Assembly: GCA_002436085.1 (NCBI GenBank)
Contig: DIXT01000033.1
Span: 1-64,000, forward strand
DNA from: Anaerolineaceae bacterium UBA6073
GTDB lineage: Bacteria > Chloroflexota > Anaerolineae > Anaerolineales > Anaerolineaceae
Length of the DNA: 64,000 bases
Direction: 5' to 3'
Shown one piece after another: positions 47,499 through 56,459 of the stretch (positions are counted from its first letter, which is position 1; each line of letters begins with the position of its first letter). The notes beneath the pieces are model-generated. The model was not told where the DNA came from and ran no database searches. It saw nothing but the letters and a program-made list of their open reading frames with translations. A program made the position numbers and the translations under genes.

Positions 47499-48179
47499 AT
47501 GTGCGGACGCTTTAGCATGGCAATTGATTCCGACGACCTTCAGACCGCCCTGGCGCTCGGGCAAATGCCCGACGATTGGAAGCGGCGTTACAACATCGCC
47601 CCCTCGCAGCCTGTCGCCGCGGTACGGGACCCTGAAACAAAAAGGGTTGAATGGCTGCAATGGGGTCTGGTGCCTTTCTGGGCCAAGGACCCCGCCATCG
47701 GCAGCCGCCTGATTAACGCGCGCTCCGAGTCCGTGTTCGAAAAACCCTCCTTCAAGTATGCCTTCCGCAAGCGCCGCTGCCTGATCCTGGCGGACGGCTT
47801 TTACGAATGGCAGAAAACCAGCGGGAAAGGCTCGCGGCCGTTCTACTTCTCCATGCGCTCCGGCGAACCCTTTGCGTTTGCCGGCTTGTGGGAATTCTGG
47901 CAGCCCAAAGACCAACCGGGCGAAGCGCTGACCACCTGCACCATCATCACCACCGCCGCGAACGAGAGCGTCGCGCCGGTGCACGAGCGCATGCCCGTCA
48001 TCCTGCGCAAAGAAACCATGTGGGACTGGCTCAACGAAAGCGGCGAGACTGCGCTCCTGTCCATGCTTCAGCCAATCCCGGCGGATTGGCTGCGCGCCTG
48101 GGAGGTGAGCCGCGCGGTTAACGACGTCCGGCAGGACGGCCCGGAGTGCGCGGAGCCTGTGTCAAACAGCCCGGCATAA
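47499..48179 (+). CDS. yedK: SRAP/HMCES-type abasic site processing protein
   Basis: A 226-residue SOS response-associated peptidase (YedK/HMCES) that forms a thiazolidine crosslink to abasic sites in single-stranded DNA. Catalytic Cys2 is exposed after Met1 removal (MCGRFSM). Asn73 and Glu77 lie in INARSES, and His and Arg of HERMPVIL near 162-169 complete the active site. WGLVPFWAKDP near 55-65 and CLILADGFYEWQK near 94-106 are standard family motifs. The start at 47499 is fixed by the need for Cys at position 2. TATAAT at 47460-47465 is a likely -10, without a clear -35. Length matches the family (about 220). Confidence 0.95.
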   Translation: MCGRFSMAIDSDDLQTALALGQMPDDWKRRYNIAPSQPVAAVRDPETKRVEWLQWGLVPFWAKDPAIGSRLINARSESVFEKPSFKYAFRKRRCLILADGFYEWQKTSGKGSRPFYFSMRSGEPFAFAGLWEFWQPKDQPGEALTTCTIITTAANESVAPVHERMPVILRKETMWDWLNESGETALLSMLQPIPADWLRAWEVSRAVNDVRQDGPECAEPVSNSPA

Positions 48180-48343
48180 TTGCGTAACCCGGCTTTGGGG
48201 GGAGGCCGTTGGTTTGGGCGCTGGCATCACCAGGCGCGGATAATATTTATCACAATAATTAAAAATACCAGGCTTGCGTGTGATCAAATCAGGAAAACTC
48301 AAGTAAAATATAGCTCTCATCTAAATAAACAAGAAAGGCGCGC

Positions 48344-50035
48344 ATGAAACAGCATAAGTTTTTGAGTGGATTATTGGCGATACTGCTTCTGCTGCTGGCT
48401 GCCTGCCAGGCTGCGCCGAAAGCCACGCAAGCGCCCGTGCCAATCGAAAACCCCACAGCAGCCGCTCCGGCTGGCGAGCCGGGCGCCGAAAGCACGCCGG
48501 AAGATGTTTCTGGCTGGTGGAATGATGTGGTTTTCTATGAAATCTTTGTGCGCTCGTTCAAGGACAGCGACGGGGACGGCATTGGCGATTTTCAGGGCAT
48601 CCTCCAGCAGCTGGACTACCTGAACGACGGCAACCCCGAAACCAACACCGACCTGGGCATTGGCGCGCTGTGGCTGATGCCAATCAACCCCTCGCCCTCC
48701 TACCACGGCTACGACGTCACGGACTACAAGGCGGTCAACCCGGATTACGGCACGCTGGATGACTTCAAGCAGCTGCTGGAAGCCTGCCACGCGCGCGGAA
48801 TCCGCGTGATTATAGACTTTGTGGTCAACCATACTTCCACCCAACACCCCTGGTTCAAGGCAGCCGTTGCCGGAGACGCCAAATACAAGGATTATTACGT
48901 TTGGTCAGATAAAGACCCCGGCTCTCTGGGGCCTTGGGGGCAGAAACCCTGGTACAGGGCTTCGAACGGCAAGTTTTACTATGCCATCTTCTGGGACCAG
49001 ATGCCGGACCTGAACTACCACAACCCGGCTGTGACCGAAGAAATCCAGGCTGCCAGCGCTTTCTGGCTGGACCTGGGCGTGGACGGCTTCAGGGTGGACG
49101 CGGCGCGCTATCTGTTCGAAGAGGGCGTGGCGCTGCAGGACACCAAGGGAACCATCCAGTGGTTCCAGGACTGGCGCGGGTTTTACAAGCCTCTCAACCC
49201 CCAGGCGTACACCGTCGGGGAAGTGTGGACGGATTTGCAGATCACGGCCAAATACAGCCAGCCCAAGGGCCTGGACAGCCTGTTTATGTTCGACCTGGCG
49301 GAGGATATCAAAGGTGCGGCTTATTCCGGGGACGCCTCCTTGGCGATTAAGTCTTACCTGGACGTGCTGAAATACTTCCCGGACCTGCAGTTCAGCACTT
49401 TCCTTGCCAATCACGACCAGCAGCGCCTGATGTCTTACTTCGGCGGCAAGGAGAGCAAAGCCAAGGTGGCGGCCTTTATTTACCTGACCGGTCCCGGCAC
49501 CCCGTTTGTTTATTACGGCGAGGAGATTGGGATGACCGGCAGCAAACCAGATGAGAATTTGCGCACGCCGATGCAGTGGAGCGCGCAACCGAACAGCGCG
49601 TTCACCAGCGGGATGCCCTGGGAACCTGTGAACAAAGGCTGGGAAGAGACCAATGTTGAGACCCAGGCAGCCAACCCCGAGTCGCTGTTGAATTGGTACA
49701 AAGGCTTAATCCAGCTGCGCAACGCGCACCCGGCCTTGCGCGCTGGGGTCTATCTGCCGCTGACGTCCAGCTGCCGACGGGTCTACGCGGTGCTGCGCCA
49801 GGAAGGTAACGATATTTTGCTGACGCTTGCCAGCACAGGCATTCCAAGCTCGGAGAACTGCACTATTGCCCTGGAAGGGAGCCCGCTTTCGGGCACCTAC
49901 CAAGCCGAAACTTTGTGGGGAGAGCCTTTGTTTGATGAAATCAGTTTTGGAGCGGACGGGTCTCTTAAAGATTTCTTCCTGGCTCCTGCCTTGAGCGGTG
50001 GGCAGACTTTAATTGTGCGCCTGAGCCAACCCTGA
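48344..50035 (+). CDS. Lipoprotein alpha-amylase (GH13)
   Basis: A 563-residue extracytoplasmic glycosidase. The signal peptide ends in a lipobox (LAAC, Cys21), so the enzyme is anchored outside the membrane. A Pro/Ala-rich linker to about residue 60 precedes the GH13 barrel: VVFYEIFVRSFKDSDGDGIG near 63-82, DFVVNHTS near 159-166, the nucleophile Asp in VDGFRVDAARY near 247-257, the acid Glu in TVGEVWTDL near 290-298, and the third Asp in FLANHDQQR near 353-361. A short C-terminal beta domain follows. Order and size suit an alpha-amylase, neopullulanase or trehalose-synthase-like hydrolase. Specificity is not decided by sequence. It is monocistronic, between the SRAP and uridine-kinase-like genes. 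Confidence 0.92.
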   Translation: MKQHKFLSGLLAILLLLLAACQAAPKATQAPVPIENPTAAAPAGEPGAESTPEDVSGWWNDVVFYEIFVRSFKDSDGDGIGDFQGILQQLDYLNDGNPETNTDLGIGALWLMPINPSPSYHGYDVTDYKAVNPDYGTLDDFKQLLEACHARGIRVIIDFVVNHTSTQHPWFKAAVAGDAKYKDYYVWSDKDPGSLGPWGQKPWYRASNGKFYYAIFWDQMPDLNYHNPAVTEEIQAASAFWLDLGVDGFRVDAARYLFEEGVALQDTKGTIQWFQDWRGFYKPLNPQAYTVGEVWTDLQITAKYSQPKGLDSLFMFDLAEDIKGAAYSGDASLAIKSYLDVLKYFPDLQFSTFLANHDQQRLMSYFGGKESKAKVAAFIYLTGPGTPFVYYGEEIGMTGSKPDENLRTPMQWSAQPNSAFTSGMPWEPVNKGWEETNVETQAANPESLLNWYKGLIQLRNAHPALRAGVYLPLTSSCRRVYAVLRQEGNDILLTLASTGIPSSENCTIALEGSPLSGTYQAETLWGEPLFDEISFGADGSLKDFFLAPALSGGQTLIVRLSQP

Positions 50036-50285
50036 AAACCCGTACGCATTTCGGAAGAGGTTCGAGGGGTACGCGCTGCAGTAAAGGCTTGTAATGCCAG
50101 CGGCGTACCTGCGGCGATGTGTTTAGAACGCAGCAGCAGGTATCAAAGCTTAGCCGGCGGATAATAAATGAGCGCGCCCCCGCGCATGCACAGCATCGCA
50201 GCGGCGAGCGAGTGGAAATACAATAACAGAAAAGGAAAACAAGGCAGGATGGACAAAATTAGCCTGACCTTTGGTGGAGCAATTG

Positions 50286-51998
50286 ATGAAACAAGAGGAA
50301 TTCTATATTTCAGACAAAGCGCGGGAGACAATCGAACTCAGCCTTCCCGACGGGAAGGTTATCATTGGCAGGCGCGGAGCCGCATTAATGGAGTTTATGC
50401 GCGCCCTGGAAAGACCGCAGGAAGCGATGATTGTCGGGGCGATTGTGGACGGCAATCTGCGCGAACTGACTTTCCCGATCCTGCGGGACGCGGTGGTCAC
50501 ACCCTTGACCCTGGAAGACGCCGACGGCGCGCGCATTTATCGGCGTTCGCTCACTTTCCTGATGGAAGTCGCTTTTAAGCAGTGCTTCCCGGGCGGCGTG
50601 CTGACGATTGACCATTCCGTTTCCTCCGGCGGGTACTTCTGCCAGGTGGAAGGCGTGCCCGATTTCTCCAAGGCGGACCTGACCCGGCTGGAAGCTGCCA
50701 TGCGCGAGCTGGTGCGGCAGAATGTTGCCTTTGTGCGCGAGACTGTCCCTCTGCAGGAAGCAATTGACTATTTCGTGAGCGCGGGCGAGGACGACAAAGT
50801 GCGCCTGCTCAAATATCGCAAACGCAACGACCTGGTGCTCTATCGCGTGGGCGAAATTCGGGATTACCATCACGGCTATATGGTGCCCTCCTCCGCTTAC
50901 CTCAAGTGGTTCGGGCTGGAGATGCTGAATGGCGCTTTTATTCTGCGCTTCCCGCGCCGGCATGCCCCCTCCGAACTGCTGCCGATGACCAGCTACCCGA
51001 CCTTGCTGAAAACCTTCCGGGATTACGGCGACCTGCTGAAAAAGCTTGGCATTCCGTCCGTGGGCGCCCTGAACGACACTATTCAGGCCGGGCATATTGA
51101 TGAGGTCATTTTGGTTTCGGAAGCGCTGCATGAGATGCAGATTTCCGAAATCGCCGAAGCCATTGACAAGCGCAAAGACAGCGTCGGGGTTATCCTGATT
51201 GCCGGCCCTTCCTCCTCTGGCAAGACGACCTTTTCAAAGCGCCTTAGCATTCAACTTCTGGCGCGCGGCATCACGCCGTTTGCGATGGAAATGGATAATT
51301 TCTTTGTCGACCGCGAAAAAACCCCGCTGGGCAAGGACGGCAAACCTGATTTTGAATCCCTTAGCGCGCTTAACCTCAGACGTCTCTACTCGGACGTGCG
51401 CGACCTGATGGCTGGCAAGGAAGTTCAGCTGCCGCGCTTCGATTTCATCAGCGGGCAAAGCCGCGAAGGTGAACGCGCCAAACTGAACAAGGGCGATATC
51501 ATCATTCTGGAAGGCATTCATGGGCTCAACCCCGGGCTGATGCCAGACCTGAAACGCGAGAATACCTTCCGTATCTATGTCTCCTGCCTGACCCAATTGA
51601 ACCTGGACCGCCACAACCGCATCTCCACCACGGACACGCGCATGCTGCGGCGCATCCTGCGCGACGCGCGCGACCGCGGCTATTCCGCGCTGGATACCAT
51701 CCAGCGCTGGGAGTCCGTGCGGCAGGGCGAGAAAATTCACATTTTCCCCTACCAGGAGCACGCCGACGCGATTTTCAATTCCGCGCTGGCGTATGAGCTG
51801 ACCACGCTGAAGCCGCTGGTGGAGCCGCTGCTGCGCCAGGTGCCATTTGGTACGCCCGAATACATCGAAGCCAAACGGCTGCTCAAGTTCCTGGAATGGT
51901 TCCTGCCCACTGGTACGGAGTACGTCCCAGGCAACTCCATCCTGCGGGAATTTATTGGCGGGTCCATCCTGACCGAATTTTCCCTGTGGAAAAAGTAA
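50286..51998 (+). CDS. Uridine kinase-like P-loop protein with ThrRS-like N-terminal half
   Basis: A 570-residue composite protein. Residues 1-80 look like the TGS domain of threonyl-tRNA synthetase (ELSLPDGKVIIGRRGAALME near 15-34). Residues 85-240 resemble the tRNA second additional domain (SAD), with SLTFLMEVAFKQCFPGGVLT and VSSGGYFCQVEGVPDFSKA. From about 300 onward a uridine kinase/phosphoribulokinase P-loop domain follows: VILIAGPSSSGKTTFSKRLS near 301-320, AMEMDNFFVDREKTPLGKDG near 334-353, IIILEGIHGLNP near 403-414. The family is known in several anaerobes; substrate and purpose of the fusion are unproven. GTGGAG just upstream supports ATG 50286, and a bidirectional terminator follows at 52044. 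Confidence 0.88.
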   Translation: MKQEEFYISDKARETIELSLPDGKVIIGRRGAALMEFMRALERPQEAMIVGAIVDGNLRELTFPILRDAVVTPLTLEDADGARIYRRSLTFLMEVAFKQCFPGGVLTIDHSVSSGGYFCQVEGVPDFSKADLTRLEAAMRELVRQNVAFVRETVPLQEAIDYFVSAGEDDKVRLLKYRKRNDLVLYRVGEIRDYHHGYMVPSSAYLKWFGLEMLNGAFILRFPRRHAPSELLPMTSYPTLLKTFRDYGDLLKKLGIPSVGALNDTIQAGHIDEVILVSEALHEMQISEIAEAIDKRKDSVGVILIAGPSSSGKTTFSKRLSIQLLARGITPFAMEMDNFFVDREKTPLGKDGKPDFESLSALNLRRLYSDVRDLMAGKEVQLPRFDFISGQSREGERAKLNKGDIIILEGIHGLNPGLMPDLKRENTFRIYVSCLTQLNLDRHNRISTTDTRMLRRILRDARDRGYSALDTIQRWESVRQGEKIHIFPYQEHADAIFNSALAYELTTLKPLVEPLLRQVPFGTPEYIEAKRLLKFLEWFLPTGTEYVPGNSILREFIGGSILTEFSLWKK

Positions 51999-52043
51999 GC
52001 GCGCTGCTTTCTTAAAACGTGCTAAGTTTCTACTGATCATAAA

Positions 52044-52070
52044 AAGCCCCGATCAACTGGATCGGGGCTT
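52044..52070. terminator. Bidirectional terminator between convergent genes
   Basis: A perfect 11-bp stem, AAGCCCCGATC / GATCGGGGCTT, with a five-base loop. It serves the uridine kinase-like gene (plus strand) and the aminotransferase gene (minus strand). Confidence 0.85.
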
Positions 52071-52088
52071 CGACTTTTCAAGGGCTGC

Positions 52089-53306
52089 TTACATGCAGCG
52101 CTTGACCATGCGGGAGAGGCGTTCCACGCCGATGCGGATGGTCTCCGGGTTGCATGCGGAGAAGTTCAACCGCATGGTGTTGCTCGGCCCGCCCTTGGGG
52201 TAGAACGACGCGCCGGGCACATAAGCTACCTTCTCCTCGATAGCGACGGGGAACAGCTCCAGAGTGTTGCAGCCTTCCGGCAGGGTCAGCCAAAGGAACA
52301 ATCCGCCTTGCGGACGCGTCCAGGTGGTGCCTTCGGGCATAAAGTCCTCGAAGGCTTGCAGCATGGCATCGCGGCGCTCGCGGTAGACCTTGCGAATGGT
52401 GGCGATGTGATCCTTTAGCCAATCACCACTGGCCAGTTCATAAGCCAAGTATTGATCAAAGGTGGAGGACTGCAAGTCCGCGCCTTGTTTTGCCATTACC
52501 ATTTTCCGGATGACTTCCTCAGGTGCGATCACCCAGCCAATGCGCAACCCAGGCGCCAGAATCTTGGAGTAGGTGCTGGTATAAATCACATTGCCGCGGT
52601 AAGAAACGTGGTCTGGGTCGCGCAGCTCGTCATCCAGGTCCACCAGAGTCGGCAAGTGCTCGCCCTCAAAGCGCAGCTGACCGTAAGGGTCATCCTCTAC
52701 GATAGGCACGCCATAATGGTCAGCCAGCTCGACCAAGCGGCGCCGGCGCTCGAGGGAGAGGGTAACGCCTGCGGGGTTGTGGAAGTTGGGTAGCACGTAC
52801 ATGAACTTGATGTTTGTGTTAATTACCCGCTCCAGCATGTCAATTTTCATACCATCATCGTCCAACTCTACGGTTTCGTATTCTGCGCCGTAAACATTCC
52901 AGGCTTGTAACGCGCCCAGGTAGGTGGGGCATTCCGTCAGGATGCGGTCGCCGCGGTTGATGAAGATGCGGCCAAGAAAGTCGAGCGTCTGCTGTGAACC
53001 CGTAGTGATCAGGACATTATCTGGTGTAACCTTGATACCATATCTACACGCGTTGTGGGCGATAAGCTCTCGCAAGGGTGCATAGCCCTCAGTTTGGCTG
53101 TATTGCAGAGCTTTGGCGCCATTTTCGGTGAGAATTTTGTCGCATGCAGCCTTAATCTGCTCGATTGGAAAGAGCTCTGCTGCAGGAAATCCGCCGCCGA
53201 ATGAGATGATATCTGGCTGTGCGGTAACCTTGAGCAGCTCCCGGATGGCTGAGCTGGTCATCCCGGTGGTGCGGTGCGCATAGCGATGCTCCCAAGATGT
53301 GTGCAT
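52089..53306 (-). CDS. PLP-dependent aminotransferase, class I fold (LysN/MocR-like)
   Basis: A 405-residue aminotransferase of the fold-type I subgroup that includes 2-aminoadipate transaminase (LysN). Features are ISFGGGFPAAELFP near 34-47, LQYSQTEGYAPLRELIA near 67-83, ITTGSQQTLDFLGRIFIN near 99-116, the PLP-contacting Asn/Pro segment LPNFHNPAGV near 170-179, EDDPYGQLRF near 203-212, and the Schiff-base Lys in TSTYSKILAPGLRIGW near 241-256, with Arg near 376 in MRLNFSA. Likely substrates are 2-aminoadipate or branched and aromatic amino acids. It lies 30 bases downstream of the GlyA-GcvT fusion on the same strand, so the two are cotranscribed. AAGGAGAG supports the start. Confidence 0.92.
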   Translation of the reverse strand: MHTSWEHRYAHRTTGMTSSAIRELLKVTAQPDIISFGGGFPAAELFPIEQIKAACDKILTENGAKALQYSQTEGYAPLRELIAHNACRYGIKVTPDNVLITTGSQQTLDFLGRIFINRGDRILTECPTYLGALQAWNVYGAEYETVELDDDGMKIDMLERVINTNIKFMYVLPNFHNPAGVTLSLERRRRLVELADHYGVPIVEDDPYGQLRFEGEHLPTLVDLDDELRDPDHVSYRGNVIYTSTYSKILAPGLRIGWVIAPEEVIRKMVMAKQGADLQSSTFDQYLAYELASGDWLKDHIATIRKVYRERRDAMLQAFEDFMPEGTTWTRPQGGLFLWLTLPEGCNTLELFPVAIEEKVAYVPGASFYPKGGPSNTMRLNFSACNPETIRIGVERLSRMVKRCM

Positions 53307-53336
53307 ATTGTTTCACTCTCCTTTTTAAGTGATTAC

Positions 53337-56300
53337 TCAGACTTTCAGAAACCTGCTGATAATCGTGGCTGCGCCGGGAAGCACGACCTTGTCGCCGATG
53401 GTGAGTTCGGCGGGTTTTTTTTGCGCTTTGTCCGACGCGCTTTGATAAATAAGAATAGTATTGCCTTCCTGGGCTGCCTTAAGGTCGACATAAGCCTGCC
53501 CGGTGAAGTAACCCTGTTGGTCCAAGGCACAGCTGGTCACTTTGCCAACCACTTTGCCCTTCTCGTCCACCACAGGGTCGCCGTGGTGCGCCAGGCGCAC
53601 GCTTTTGTCGTTGAAGCGGAAGCGCACAACCACGCCGCTGCGTTCGCGTTCGCGCTCGCGGAAGGCCGGCCGCCCCACAAACCAGGTGGTGTTCATCTTA
53701 ACGTAGGGCAGGAAACCGGCTTCGCTGACGCCCAGGTTGAAGTCCCCGCCCATTTCATGCCCGTACAACGGCAGACCGGCTTCGGTACGCAGAGAGTCGC
53801 GCGCGCCCAGCCCGCAGGGTTTGAGGCCGAGCGGCTCGCCGACGCGTAAAAGGTCGTTCCAAAGACGCACCGCGTTATCGGGGTGAACAAACAGTTCAAA
53901 CGCCATCCGCTCGCCGGTGTATCCGGTGCGGGAAACGACCACGTCCATGCCGTCCACCACGGCTTCGCATAGTTGGGTGCGGTTCAGGCGCATAATCTTG
54001 CGGGCTTCAGCAGGCTCGGTCAGCTTGAGCAGCATGTCGCGGCTGAGCGGACCTTGCAGGGCGATATCCACGCGCATGTCCGCGCCTTCAGCCGGGTTCT
54101 TAAGGTTGCGCAGGACAGCCCGGCGACCGGGGCAGCGCGTCCAGGGGCGTTCGGGGTCCACCAGCACTTTGCCGTCGCGCACGGCGTTCAGCCAGGCCCA
54201 GTCTTTGTCCTCGTTGGCGGCATTGACGACCACCAGGTATTTTTGGAGTCCGCGGCGGTAGACGAGCAGGTCGTCAATCACATTGGCGTGCGGGTCCAGG
54301 AAATGTGTGTAGAGCGACTCGCCCAGCCGCAGCGAGACGACGTCGTTCGCGCAGACCGAATCCAGGAACAGGGCGGCATCGGGACCTTCAGCCTGGAAAA
54401 CACCCATGTGGGTAACGTCAAACAGACCCGCGGCAGTGCGCACGGCATTGTGCTCCTCCAGGATGGAGGAATACCAGACTGGCATTTCCCAGCCCGCGAA
54501 GGGCACAATCCGTCCGCCGAGCGCTTGATGCGTTTCGTACAGGACGGTGCGCTTGAGGGGCGGGTTTTCCGGTTCCTGCCAGACGAATTCAGGCAGGGCA
54601 GGCTTATTCACGCTGGCGGGCATGCCCACGAAATAAGGCTTGTCCACGCACACCGGCTCGTTATCCGGCGAAGCGCTGACTGGTTCGGCAGGCAGCAAAC
54701 CCACCGGTCCTGGGATGCGGTGGCACATGTCCGGGTCGTACCAGACGAAAGCGGAAGATATGCCAGCCAGCCAGGTGGAGGTCAGTCCGCCTTTTTCGGC
54801 AGGCACGGTCAGGATAAAGCTGTTCGGGTTCTCGCAGGTCAGAATGCCTTCCACCTCTCCGAGCGTGGTGTGCAGCAAAGTTCGCTGCGACTGCCCGGGG
54901 TCCAACGCTTCAAGGTCGCTGGTGAGCGTGTTAGTGAGGAAGGAGCGCACTTTTTCGCCGTAGATTTTAAAAGCGGCGTGCGGTCCCGGGTACTGGTCAT
55001 CAAGGTAGGCGTAGTGGGGCAGGCTTTCGCGCTTTTCGATTTTATCCATGCTGGGTTTGGAATCTGCCAGGTCGCGGATGCGTATGCTCACCTTCATTAG
55101 GGTGTCAAAATCCACCTTGGCGCGCGTCTTTTTGCCGCTTTGCGCGCACATGAAGTAAGGCGAGGTGGCGCGGAATAGCTTTGTAATCTGTTCGGCAATG
55201 GTCTCAAAGTCCGCTTCCACAAACCCGCGTTGGGTCAGCCAGGTGGCGCCAAAGCGCACGCCGCTGGCGGAAAGGGCAGAGCGGTCGCCCGGGATGGTAT
55301 TGCGATTTACAACGATACCAACCAGGTCAAGAATGCGGGCGGCCAGGTCGCCGTTCAGCGGAACGCCTTCCGGACCGCGGAAAGACTTGCAGTCAATCAG
55401 GGTCAGGTGGCTGTCCGTGCCGTTGTAAGGCACTTTCACGCCGTTTTTCTGGAAAGCCGCGGCCAGCGCGGAGGCGTTCTTCAGGGTTTGCTGCTGCAGC
55501 TTCAGAAATTCTTCGCTACGCGCCAGCTCAAATGTCAGCGCCATAGCCGCGATGGTGTTAATGTGCGGTCCGCCCTGCTCGCCGGGGAAGACGCCTTTAT
55601 CGAACTTCTCGCCCAGTTCCTTGTCATGCGTGATAATCACCGCGCCGCGCGGACCGCACAGAGTCTTGTGGGTGGTAAAGGTGACCACATCGGCGATGCC
55701 GATTGGTGACGAGCACACTTTGGCGGCAATAAGCCCGGAGATATGGGATACATCCGCCAGCAGGTAAGCGCCGACGCTCTCCGCGATTTGCTTGAACTTT
55801 TCCCAGTCCGGGATCCAGGGGTAGGACGAGTAACCAGCCACGATGATTTTGGGTTTGGCTTCGCGCGCCAGGTCGGCAATCATGTCGTAATCCAACTGTT
55901 CCGTCTGGGGGTTTACAGTGTAGTGCACAGCTTTGTAGAACAAGCCGGAACGGTTTACCGGTGAGCCGTGCGTCAGGTGACCTCCGTGCAGCAAGTCCAT
56001 ACCCATAATCGTGTCGCCCGGTTTAATCAGCGCGGTGTAGACGGCGTTGTTGGCGGGCGCGCCAGAAAGCGGCTGCACGTTCACCCACAAATCATCCGCA
56101 TCCAGCGAGTTGGCGGCGAAGAGCTCGGCGGCGCGCCGGCGAGCCAGCGCTTCCACGATGTCCACGTACTCCACGCCTTTGTAGTAGCGCAGGTCGCCAT
56201 AGCGGCGGTAGGTGCCAAGCTGGCAGGCATAATCCAGAATTTCCGCCTGGCTCATTGTGCGTGTTTCCGCGCGCGGGTAGCCTTCGGCGTATATATTGGT

Positions 56301-56459
56301 GTATGGGGAAGCAAGCAGTTCCCGGACTGCCAGGGGGGCGCTGCTTTCGCTGGGGATCATAATCAGGCGGCGGGCTTGGCGTTCGCTTTCCAGCGCGGTC
56401 AGTTTGTCCAGGTCCAGGTCAAGTTCAGAGAGGTGTTTATCGAAGAGGAAAGCGTTCAT
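53337..56459 (-). CDS. Serine hydroxymethyltransferase - aminomethyltransferase (GlyA-GcvT) fusion
   Basis: A 1040-residue fusion. Residues 1-440 are serine hydroxymethyltransferase: PSESSAPLAVRELLASPYTN near 36-55, IYAEGYP, and the PLP Lys265 in FTTHKTLCGPRGA. Residues 631-1040 are a glycine cleavage T-protein: VPFAGWEMPVWYSSILEEHN near 652-671, GLFDVTHMG near 678-686, the catalytic Asp near 729-730 in VIDDLLVYR, and GLKPCGLGARDSLRTEAGLP near 878-897. The middle, about 441-630, fits neither enzyme and I cannot assign it (DADLADSKPSMDKIEKRESL-type region onward). Together the ends would interconvert serine, glycine and methylene-tetrahydrofolate and perform the T-protein step, provided P, L and H proteins exist elsewhere. 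ATG 56459 has AAGGAC upstream. No glycine riboswitch was recognised in the leader. The aminotransferase gene follows. Confidence 0.9.
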   Translation of the reverse strand: MNAFLFDKHLSELDLDLDKLTALESERQARRLIMIPSESSAPLAVRELLASPYTNIYAEGYPRAETRTMSQAEILDYACQLGTYRRYGDLRYYKGVEYVDIVEALARRRAAELFAANSLDADDLWVNVQPLSGAPANNAVYTALIKPGDTIMGMDLLHGGHLTHGSPVNRSGLFYKAVHYTVNPQTEQLDYDMIADLAREAKPKIIVAGYSSYPWIPDWEKFKQIAESVGAYLLADVSHISGLIAAKVCSSPIGIADVVTFTTHKTLCGPRGAVIITHDKELGEKFDKGVFPGEQGGPHINTIAAMALTFELARSEEFLKLQQQTLKNASALAAAFQKNGVKVPYNGTDSHLTLIDCKSFRGPEGVPLNGDLAARILDLVGIVVNRNTIPGDRSALSASGVRFGATWLTQRGFVEADFETIAEQITKLFRATSPYFMCAQSGKKTRAKVDFDTLMKVSIRIRDLADSKPSMDKIEKRESLPHYAYLDDQYPGPHAAFKIYGEKVRSFLTNTLTSDLEALDPGQSQRTLLHTTLGEVEGILTCENPNSFILTVPAEKGGLTSTWLAGISSAFVWYDPDMCHRIPGPVGLLPAEPVSASPDNEPVCVDKPYFVGMPASVNKPALPEFVWQEPENPPLKRTVLYETHQALGGRIVPFAGWEMPVWYSSILEEHNAVRTAAGLFDVTHMGVFQAEGPDAALFLDSVCANDVVSLRLGESLYTHFLDPHANVIDDLLVYRRGLQKYLVVVNAANEDKDWAWLNAVRDGKVLVDPERPWTRCPGRRAVLRNLKNPAEGADMRVDIALQGPLSRDMLLKLTEPAEARKIMRLNRTQLCEAVVDGMDVVVSRTGYTGERMAFELFVHPDNAVRLWNDLLRVGEPLGLKPCGLGARDSLRTEAGLPLYGHEMGGDFNLGVSEAGFLPYVKMNTTWFVGRPAFRERERERSGVVVRFRFNDKSVRLAHHGDPVVDEKGKVVGKVTSCALDQQGYFTGQAYVDLKAAQEGNTILIYQSASDKAQKKPAELTIGDKVVLPGAATIISRFLKV

